A stretch of DNA of 10,581 bases from positions 1 through 10,581 of the forward strand of contig JAKSKA010000036.1 in NCBI GenBank assembly GCA_024401915.1, given 5' to 3'. Position numbers and translations under genes: made by a program. Positions 1-5,584 of this stretch are shown here, piece by piece (the first letter of the stretch is position 1; every line of letters starts with the position of its first letter). The notes under the pieces are model-generated. The model saw only the letters and a list, made by a program, of their open reading frames with translations, searched no databases and was not told the origin of the DNA. The DNA is from Bacteroidales bacterium. GTDB lineage: Bacteria > Bacteroidota > Bacteroidia > Bacteroidales > UBA932.

Positions 1-1
1 A

Positions 2-571
2 TTCAAGTTCGAAGCCAACCAGTATTCCGGAACATCGTACGCAAACAATCACGTAAGTCATTTCTACTGGAGCAAGGATGCTTCCGTAGCTTATGCCGAA
101 GGATACAACGATGGAAGTGCAAGTGGGAGCGACGTATTCTTCACCAACGAAACCGAGACAACCTCGAAAGATGGTTTCACCGTCAATGTTGGCGGAACGG
201 AGCAGACAGGTTGGCGTACGCTTTCCACAGCGGAGTGGACGTATTTGTTCAACAACCATACTAAGAAATGGGCCACAGTCAATGGAGTGAACGGTTACGT
301 CATAGCACCGGACGGCTTTGAGGGGACCCTTGCAGACTCATATGCAGATGACGCAGCACTGGCAGCTGCCGGCAATCTCGTCTTCCTTCCCGCTGCTGGC
401 GGCCGCGGTGGTTCCCGTGTCGACTATGTCGGCTTCTACGGCTACTATTGGTCCTCTACTGCCTACGATGAGTACTACGCGTACCGCGTGTTCTTCTATA
501 GCGACAATGTCTACCCTGACGCCATCGGCAGCCGCGACGTCGGCTGCAGTGTTCGCCTCATTACAGAATGA
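2..571 (+). CDS. FISUMP/C-type-lectin-like surface protein, C-terminal part; candidate DGR target
   Basis: The open frame enters from the left edge (first full codon at base 2) and ends at TGA 569-571, leaving about 189 visible residues; the N-terminus and any signal peptide are outside. Visible motifs are GWRTLSTAEWTYLFN (about codons 72-86), FLPAAGGR, YYWSST and a terminal SVRLI. This order is typical of the Fibrobacter-succinogenes-major-paralogous/DUF1566-like proteins of Bacteroidota, which are thought to adopt a C-type-lectin or formylglycine-enzyme-like fold. After YYWSST the tail runs through a framework resembling x-F-x-S-x-N-V-x-P-x(5)-R-x-x-G-x-SVRL, with Y, D, G, A, S, V and I at the x positions, mostly encoded by NNC or NNT codons. 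That is the pattern left by adenine-directed mutagenesis of AAC/AAT codons in a DGR. Family membership is fairly safe; DGR targeting is inference. Ligand and role are unknown, perhaps surface binding. Confidence 0.8.
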   Translation, partial: FKFEANQYSGTSYANNHVSHFYWSKDASVAYAEGYNDGSASGSDVFFTNETETTSKDGFTVNVGGTEQTGWRTLSTAEWTYLFNNHTKKWATVNGVNGYVIAPDGFEGTLADSYADDAALAAAGNLVFLPAAGGRGGSRVDYVGFYGYYWSSTAYDEYYAYRVFFYSDNVYPDAIGSRDVGCSVRLITE

Positions 572-598
572 AGCACGCTTCAATTCTGCCGAGGCGAA
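552..598 (+). other. Long imperfect inverted repeat (hairpin/cruciform) spanning the stop codon
   Basis: Three nested stems are readable: TTCGCCTC (552-559) with GAGGCGAA (591-598), CAGAAT (564-569) with ATTCTG (583-588), and GAAG (570-573) with CTTC (578-581), closing a CACG tetraloop. They are separated by an ATTA/CC internal loop and one bulged A at 582, for 18 paired bases in total. The hairpin begins in the last codons of the upstream gene and includes its stop codon. No T-run follows, so it is not a standard intrinsic terminator. In the Bordetella phage BPP-1 DGR a hairpin/cruciform just past the variable region promotes retrohoming, and this position is comparable. It could instead only stabilise the mRNA 3' end. 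Confidence 0.75.
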
Positions 599-688
599 TC
601 CTGACATTGCTTGCAATCAAAATAATGAATCCACATTGCCCAAGGCCGTAAGGCCACAGGCAAGGTAACCTTATTCAAATCCTTGAAA

Positions 689-712
689 GCCCTTATGAGG
701 GTGACTCTTTTT
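689..712 (+). terminator. Weak possible intrinsic terminator
   Basis: GCCCT (689-693), loop TATG, then AGGGT (698-702) gives four Watson-Crick pairs plus a G-T pair, followed five bases later by a run of five T (708-712). It would end transcription of the surface-protein gene before the adenine deaminase promoter. The stem is short, so this is tentative. The rest of 599-758 shows no convincing gene. Confidence 0.35.
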
Positions 713-758
713 AGTTATTTAGTGTAAACACGTCTATCGTTCCCATTAAAATAATACC

Positions 759-766
759 TATATTTG
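759..766 (+). promoter_or_regulatory. -7 promoter box for adenine deaminase
   Basis: TATATTTG matches the Bacteroidota -7 consensus TAnnTTTG. The expected start of transcription is about 770-772, giving a leader of about 55 nt before the ATG at 826. No good TTG -33 element sits about 20 nt upstream. The in-frame GTG at 766 overlaps this box, which argues against using it as the start codon. Confidence 0.55.
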
Positions 767-825
767 TGAGGAATAGATTTGCAACCGCGCTCAAGTCGCA
801 GAGTGAATGTGCAAATAAATATATT

Positions 826-2421
826 ATGGAAACGAGCCCTAAAGTATACCTTGGCCACATTGTGGATGTGATCTGCAAACGTATCTTCGACGGACGCATT
901 GAAGTCTCCGGGGGCACGGTCACGGCTGTGCGCGAATGCGGGGGAGTCCCGGCGGATGCACCTTATATCCTGCCCGGGTTCATTGACAGCCATTTCCACA
1001 TCGAGAGCAGTATGCTCACCCCGGCCGAGCTGGCCAGGGTTGCTGCAGGTCACGGTACCGTCGGAGTGGTGTCCGATCCCCACGAAATCGCCAACGTCCT
1101 GGGTGTAAGCGGAATAGACTATATGCTGGAGGATGCCTCCAGAACCAACTTCAACTTCTGCTTCGGAGCCCCGAGCTGTGTTCCGAGCTGCGGATCCGAC
1201 ATCGAATCCGGGGGTGCGGTGCTTTCGAGCAAGGACGTGGATGAACTTCTTCAAAGACCCTCGATCGGCTACCTGTCCGAGATGATGAACTTCCCGGGAG
1301 TCCTTTCCGAAGACCCTGAAGTCATCGCCAAGATAGCGTCCGCCCGGCGCGCAGGCAAACCCGTGGATGGACACGCACCCGGGCTTTTGGGCAGGGACCG
1401 CGCGGCATACGCCGCGAAAGGCATATCCACCGACCACGAATGCTCGACCTACGAAGAAGGACTTTCCTGCATAGAAAACGGGATGGACGTACTCGTACGA
1501 GAAGGCTCGGCTGCACGGAACTACGAAGCCCTGATCCCGCTGATTGCCCTGAGACCGGACAAAGTGATGTTCTGTACGGATGACTGCCACCCTGACGACC
1601 TGCTGTCGGGCCACATCAACGCCCTCGTCAAGCGCGCCATCGGCGACGGCTATGACCTCTGGGATGTGCTCAGGTCGGCTTGCCTGAACCCGCAGGTACA
1701 TTATCACCTGAACTGGGGCCTGCTCAGGGAGGGGGATCCGGCAACCTTCATTATGGTGGATACGCTCACGTCCGAGATGAAAGTGCTTGCCACCTTCTTC
1801 CGTGGAGAGAGCCTCGAGGTCCGGGACTGCGGTGGCGGAGATGTCTTCCCGAACAATTTTGAGGCGCAGGCAATCAGGGTGGCGGACATTGAAAGGGAAT
1901 ACAGCGCCTCCGTGCCTGTAATCATTGCCAGCGACGGCCAGCTGTACACCTCGCTGGAATACGCAAGCCGCGATGATACATCGTACCCGTGGGAAGAGGT
2001 CCAGAAAATCGTGGTCCTGAACAGATACGTAAAAGGCGCAACCCCGTCCGTGGGGTATGTCCGGGGATTCAACGTCAGGAATGGTGCGATGGCGGCCTCC
2101 ATCGCCCACGACTGCCACAACATAGTCGCCATCGGATCTTCCGATGACGGGATAGTCCGCGTTATCAACGAAGTGGTTTCAATGCGCGGAGGAATTGCCG
2201 CGGTACACGGCACGGGCGCAGTGAACAGCCTGAGCCTGCCTATCGCCGGTATCATGTCCCCACTCGGAGCCGGACAAGTTGTGGAAATCTACCGCAAATT
2301 GCTGGACACCATAGCGTCGGCCGGATGCACCTTCCGTGCTCCTTTCCTGACTATGTCATTTATGTGCCTTCCCGTAATCCCTCAAGCGAAGATTACGGAC
2401 AAGGGCCTGTTCATCTCATAG
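826..2421 (+). CDS. ade: Adenine deaminase
   Basis: Hydrolyses adenine to hypoxanthine and ammonia in the cytoplasm (purine salvage). The protein is 531 residues from ATG 826. The frame also opens at GTG 766, but that codon lies inside the -7 box, and the sequence homologous to the family starts just after Met 826. Amidohydrolase features are complete: GFIDSHFHIESSM (residues 51-63, the HxH metal site), SDPHEIAN (83-90), SEMMNFPG (151-158), DGHAPG (181-186), TDHE (202-205) and TDDCHPDDL (251-259). A C-terminal domain characteristic of bacterial Ade includes a GSSDDGIVRVINEVVSMRGG segment and finishes near LPVIPQAKITDKGL. The length is a little short of the roughly 580 residues of B. subtilis and E. 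coli Ade, but no conserved block seems missing. The next gene starts 23 nt downstream on the same strand, so co-transcription is possible although the functions look unrelated. Confidence 0.95.
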   Translation: METSPKVYLGHIVDVICKRIFDGRIEVSGGTVTAVRECGGVPADAPYILPGFIDSHFHIESSMLTPAELARVAAGHGTVGVVSDPHEIANVLGVSGIDYMLEDASRTNFNFCFGAPSCVPSCGSDIESGGAVLSSKDVDELLQRPSIGYLSEMMNFPGVLSEDPEVIAKIASARRAGKPVDGHAPGLLGRDRAAYAAKGISTDHECSTYEEGLSCIENGMDVLVREGSAARNYEALIPLIALRPDKVMFCTDDCHPDDLLSGHINALVKRAIGDGYDLWDVLRSACLNPQVHYHLNWGLLREGDPATFIMVDTLTSEMKVLATFFRGESLEVRDCGGGDVFPNNFEAQAIRVADIEREYSASVPVIIASDGQLYTSLEYASRDDTSYPWEEVQKIVVLNRYVKGATPSVGYVRGFNVRNGAMAASIAHDCHNIVAIGSSDDGIVRVINEVVSMRGGIAAVHGTGAVNSLSLPIAGIMSPLGAGQVVEIYRKLLDTIASAGCTFRAPFLTMSFMCLPVIPQAKITDKGLFIS

Positions 2422-2444
2422 TGCATTTTGCATAACTGCTTGCA

Positions 2445-3764
2445 ATGGAAGAGAGAATAATAGTGACATTGACCACCTGGGCGCCGAGGATGAGGAACAT
2501 CCCGGCCGTCCTGGATTCGATTTTCGCCCAGACACTGCCGCCGGACCTGGTGGTCCTCAATCTCGACAGGGATGATGAGATACCCTCTGACGTGAAGGAT
2601 TACCTGGATGTCCACAATGTCGAGATCAACCTGATGGACAATCTGAAGGTGTACAAGAAGCTGGTCCCCACCCTTCGCAAGTATCCTGACGCCTGCGTGA
2701 TATCCATTGATGACGACTGGTTGTATCCGGAAGGGATGATTGCCGACTTTATGGACGTCCACAGACGCTTCCCTGACTCTCCCGTCAGCGGAAACAAGGT
2801 CTCGCTCTACGGGCTGGCCTGCCATTGCGGCTGCGCATCGCTTACCAAGGCGGAATATTTCGGGGAATGGCTTGACTGCATCGACGGCAGGGTGATGGAG
2901 TGCTGCGCCAGTGATGACCTCGCCTACACCTATTTCCTCGCGAGGAACGGGAAATATTACGAACGTACGGCCGGGGAGTATTATGAAAATATGGAGAGCC
3001 TCGAAGAGCGGCAGCCCTACTCCGACTCTCTGACGGCCGACCTGGATGAAACCTGGAATTATCTCCAGGCGCGTTTCGGCCATCTGGGAGAACCGAAACT
3101 GATGGTCCATATTCACATCAACCATCCGCGCTCCGCTCCTGTCTATATGGAGGCGCTGAAAAGCGTGTGCGGCTGCTCGTACGACCTGTATGTCACGTAC
3201 AGCGAGGAGAACGCTGAAATAGAAAGCATTGCCGCGGCCTGCCCTGAGGCAAAACTGCAGAAGGTCGAGCGCTCGGAAAACGGTTGGAAGCCGTTCCTCG
3301 ACATCCTTGACAGCGACAGGGGATACGACTATGCCTTGAAACTGACGACCTGGAGCTCCCACAGATATCCCTTCACCAACAGCCTCAACCTTCCCGGGCA
3401 CGTCCTCACGAAGGCGATGATGGATGTGTTCCTGGACTCGACGGCCGCGTTCAGGAAAGCGCTCGGGCATTTCCGCACCCACCCGCGGACCGATGTGATA
3501 TGCGGCATCGAGGGATACAGGCTGTCAGACGGCCTGCGCGGCAAAACATTTGCCGAATGCTGCCCGGTATCGATATTCTTGTGCAGGGCGGACAAGGCGC
3601 ATTCCCTGGAAAGCGGGGGAACGGGCCTTCGCGGGGTGAAATTGATGACAGGGATGAAAAACTCCTTTTTCAAGAAGCTGATACACTACCTCTTCACTAT
3701 CGAGAGGAATCAGAACGGTCCGGGGAAGATTCTTACAGTTTTATCAATATCCCACAGATTTTGA
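2445..3764 (+). CDS. Two-domain glycosyltransferase: GT2-like N-terminus fused to RgpF-like C-terminus
   Basis: The protein has 439 residues, with ATG 2445 lying 23 nt after ade. Residues 1 to about 215 resemble a Bacteroidota glycosyltransferase family with a GT-A-type fold. They contain an IIVTLTTW start, a KVYKKLVPTLRKYPD segment, the acidic motif SIDDDWLYPEGM (87-98, candidate DXD nucleotide-sugar/metal site) and ASDDLAY (155-161). Residues about 218-439 begin KLMVHIHINHP and continue with YDLYVTY, GWKPFLDIL (280-288) and YDYALKLTTW (294-303). These align with the rhamnan-synthesis-F domain of the neighbouring minus-strand protein, which reads GYDVWPFI and YDIVIKLHTK. The changes at both signature sites (KLHTK to KLTTW, weakened GxDxxPF) suggest the second domain has diverged or lost catalysis. 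The last residues (LFTIERN...) resemble the neighbour's end (LFSIDRY...). It probably acts in the cytoplasm on a surface polysaccharide or LPS; donor and acceptor are unknown. The 3' end overlaps the convergent gene by 32 nt. Confidence 0.8.
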   Translation: MEERIIVTLTTWAPRMRNIPAVLDSIFAQTLPPDLVVLNLDRDDEIPSDVKDYLDVHNVEINLMDNLKVYKKLVPTLRKYPDACVISIDDDWLYPEGMIADFMDVHRRFPDSPVSGNKVSLYGLACHCGCASLTKAEYFGEWLDCIDGRVMECCASDDLAYTYFLARNGKYYERTAGEYYENMESLEERQPYSDSLTADLDETWNYLQARFGHLGEPKLMVHIHINHPRSAPVYMEALKSVCGCSYDLYVTYSEENAEIESIAAACPEAKLQKVERSENGWKPFLDILDSDRGYDYALKLTTWSSHRYPFTNSLNLPGHVLTKAMMDVFLDSTAAFRKALGHFRTHPRTDVICGIEGYRLSDGLRGKTFAECCPVSIFLCRADKAHSLESGGTGLRGVKLMTGMKNSFFKKLIHYLFTIERNQNGPGKILTVLSISHRF

Positions 3765-4578
3765 GGTATTTGTCGCCGTCGCCGTAACGGTCGATGCTGA
3801 AGAGCCATTGTATCGCGGGATTGACACAGTCCTTTACTGCGAACTTGAACGCTGACCATCTGCTGGCGTGAATCAGTTTCAATCCGTATCCGCCGGAGAC
3901 TATGCTGATGGGAATCAGCCTCTCATACACGTGGGCCATGGTCGCGCTGCCGTGAGACGGCCCGGATTTCTGGAAAACCTCCGATGATATCTCCTCCCTC
4001 TGGAGAAATTTCAGGGTGCAGGCTCTTGCTGCAAACATCGTCCCGGCGCAGAACATACTGGAACTGCGCTCGATTCCCAGACGCGACAGCTCGTTTTCCA
4101 GCAGGGACCCGTCTTCCGGATGGCCGCCTCTCGACTTGAAGTTCAGCATCTGGCTGTAGGCGATGCCCAGTTTCCCGTTCTCCCGGAACAGCGAAAGCAG
4201 CTTCCCGAAAGCCTCCTTGTCCTTCATCAGTGCATCCACCATATAGTTCCTCCACTCGACCCCGCTCATCATCTCTCCGTTAAGGCGCATCCTGCTGCCG
4301 TCCTCGTTTTTGGTGTGCAGTTTTATGACTATATCATAATCATCGAGATTGACAGCCTTGATGCCGGCGATGAAAGGCCATACGTCATATCCTATATTGT
4401 CGCACTCGAGGAACTCGGCATCTTCCTTGAAATCCCTGATCCTTTCCTTGATCCCTGCGGAAAGATTGTGCCCGGTGACAATCAGTTTCCAGTCGCAGGA
4501 ATGTATGTTGCGCATCTTGTCCAGATAATAAGCGGCAAGATGTTCATAATATACGTGGAATATGACCAGAATACGCAT
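3733..4578 (-). CDS. RgpF-family (rhamnan synthesis protein F) glycosyltransferase
   Basis: The protein has 281 residues from ATG at 4578, reading MRILVIFHVYYEHL. The frame stays open upstream to 4647, but those codons cross the promoter and the family homology begins at MRILVIF. Visible signatures of the RgpF family (Pfam PF05045) are IFHVYYEHL (6-14), the segment NIGYDVWPFIAGI (61-73), DYDIVIKLHTKNEDG (80-94), FCAGTMFAAR (176-185) and HGSATMAHVYERL (209-221). Family members build rhamnose-containing or other cell-wall and surface polysaccharides. Here, beside two more glycosyltransferases, it probably adds a sugar to an LPS or capsule-type glycan; the sugar cannot be named. It is transcribed away from the GT14 gene from a shared 53-bp intergenic region and converges on the fused glycosyltransferase, overlapping its 3' end by 32 nt. 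Confidence 0.85.
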   Translation of the reverse strand: MRILVIFHVYYEHLAAYYLDKMRNIHSCDWKLIVTGHNLSAGIKERIRDFKEDAEFLECDNIGYDVWPFIAGIKAVNLDDYDIVIKLHTKNEDGSRMRLNGEMMSGVEWRNYMVDALMKDKEAFGKLLSLFRENGKLGIAYSQMLNFKSRGGHPEDGSLLENELSRLGIERSSSMFCAGTMFAARACTLKFLQREEISSEVFQKSGPSHGSATMAHVYERLIPISIVSGGYGLKLIHASRWSAFKFAVKDCVNPAIQWLFSIDRYGDGDKYLKICGILIKL

Positions 4579-4599
4579 GAAACGAGTTGTTTGTGACGT

Positions 4600-4631
4600 C
4601 AAAGATATCGAAAAAATAGTATCTTTGCAAT
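4600..4631 (-). promoter_or_regulatory. Minus-strand promoter of the RgpF-family gene
   Basis: On the minus strand a TATCTTTG -7 box occupies 4607-4600 and an ATTG (4631-4628) supplies a TTG -33 element with a 20-bp spacer. This is close to the Bacteroidota consensus TTTG-N(19-21)-TAnnTTTG. The predicted transcript has a short leader of roughly 17 nt before ATG 4578. Confidence 0.6.
4620..4627 (+). promoter_or_regulatory. -7 promoter box of the GT14 gene, 4 nt before its ATG
   Basis: TATCTTTG (4620-4627) fits TAnnTTTG exactly and is the mirror image of the minus-strand box at 4600-4607. The nearest TTTG (4590-4593) is 26 nt upstream, wider than usual, so the -33 region is poor. The start codon at 4632 lies where transcription should begin, implying a leaderless or near-leaderless mRNA. 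Confidence 0.55.
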
Positions 4632-5510
4632 ATGGGTAAACACGCATATCTGATTCTGGCTCATAAGAATCCCTCGCAGTTGAGGCTGCTTCTGTCGCTC
4701 CTCGACGATGAGAGGAACGACATTTATGTACATATCGACAGGAAAGCGGCTCTCTGCCGTAAGGATATGGAGGGCTGCTGTACGAAATCCGCCGTCGAAT
4801 TCATCGAGCCGAGGATACGCATCGCCTGGGGAGGCGTAAGCATCATCCGGGCCGAGATGGCGCTGCTCAAGGCCGCGACCCGCACAACGCACTCTTATTA
4901 CCACCTTCTGTCAGGTCTGGACCTGCCGGTCAAGCCGCAGGACTGCATACACGATTTCTTCGACGCGAATGATGGAAAGGAGTTCCTTGATCTGTGGGAA
5001 ATCCAGGGACATACGTTGAACAGGGTGAAATATTTTACACTGTTCCCGGAAGGAAGCCATTTCTTCCTTACCAACTTGCTCAATCACGCCTGCAAGTGCA
5101 TTCTGCGCTTCCTCGGGCTGGAAATGAACAAGGGCATAGAGTTCAAGCAGGGCTCCCAGTGGTTCAGCATAACGCACGGATGTGCACAATACATCGTGGA
5201 TTCCGCCGGCTGGATTGACAAGGTGTTCGGCCACAGCTGTATCTGCGACGAGGTTTTCATCCCTACCGTTCTCTGGAGGTCCGAATACAAGGACAAGCTG
5301 TACAAGAGCGTGTGCTCCGTCGGACACGAGAACACCTGCGCCAATATGCGTTTCATCGACTGGAGCCGAGGACCGAGCATAAGGCATCCCTGGGTTTTTA
5401 CAATTCAGGATTTCGATATGCTTGAGTTCACCCCCGGCCTGTGGGTCAGGAAGTTCGATGAGGGGGTGGATGCCGCTATCATAAAGAAAGTCGCCGCGGA
5501 GTTGAACTGA
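4632..5510 (+). CDS. GT14-type (core-2/I-branching family) beta-glycosyltransferase
   Basis: The protein has 292 residues. The N-terminus MGKHAYLILAHK is the usual start of bacterial members of the core-2/I-branching (Branch, Pfam PF02485; CAZy GT14) family. Further family marks are DIYVHIDRK (30-38), SYYHLLSGLDLPVKP (88-102), QWFSITHGCA (176-185), CDEVFIPTVL (205-214, with the likely catalytic Glu) and RHPWVF (251-256). No signal peptide or membrane segment is evident, so it probably works at the inner face of the membrane. In animals the family transfers GlcNAc or xylose. In Bacteroidota, members sit in LPS and capsule loci, and specificity cannot be read from the sequence. The gene diverges from the RgpF-family gene and is followed by 74 nt containing the promoter of the next gene. 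Confidence 0.88.
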   Translation: MGKHAYLILAHKNPSQLRLLLSLLDDERNDIYVHIDRKAALCRKDMEGCCTKSAVEFIEPRIRIAWGGVSIIRAEMALLKAATRTTHSYYHLLSGLDLPVKPQDCIHDFFDANDGKEFLDLWEIQGHTLNRVKYFTLFPEGSHFFLTNLLNHACKCILRFLGLEMNKGIEFKQGSQWFSITHGCAQYIVDSAGWIDKVFGHSCICDEVFIPTVLWRSEYKDKLYKSVCSVGHENTCANMRFIDWSRGPSIRHPWVFTIQDFDMLEFTPGLWVRKFDEGVDAAIIKKVAAELN

Positions 5511-5545
5511 TTCTCTTCCTCGAAGCCCTTCCGCTGACGTCCCTT

Positions 5546-5579
5546 TTTGTTCAGAAGACAAAAATTATTTCTACCTTAG
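5546..5579 (+). promoter_or_regulatory. Promoter of the DUF6259 gene, box 5 nt before its ATG
   Basis: TTTG (5546-5549), a 22-bp spacer, then TACCTTAG (5572-5579), one mismatch from TAnnTTTG. Only five bases separate the box from ATG 5585, so the mRNA should be leaderless or nearly so. Confidence 0.5.
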
Positions 5580-5584
5580 CGGAT

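Noticed and set aside
552..598. Intrinsic terminator of the surface-protein gene
   Set aside because: The hairpin is strong but no T-run follows it on the plus strand, and on the minus strand it would not follow any gene.
318..668. 116-residue plus-strand frame extending past the surface-protein stop
   Set aside because: Ser/Thr/Ala-rich translation produced by reading the variable-region codons in another frame; it has no start context or homology and only overlaps the real gene.
572..758. DGR template repeat or small RNA gene after the variable protein
   Set aside because: No second copy of the variable-region framework with AAC/AAT codons is visible here, and no RNA family is recognisable.
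766..825. 20-residue N-terminal extension of adenine deaminase from GTG 766
   Set aside because: The GTG is part of the -7 promoter box and the extension lacks family similarity; ATG 826 is preferred.
715..2118. 467-residue minus-strand open frame across adenine deaminase
   Set aside because: Antisense to a gene with intact conserved motifs; the translation shows no family signature. It arises from GC-rich codon bias.
2382..3482. 366-residue minus-strand open frame across the fused glycosyltransferase
   Set aside because: Antisense shadow without domain or promoter evidence; it would also overlap the 3' end of ade.
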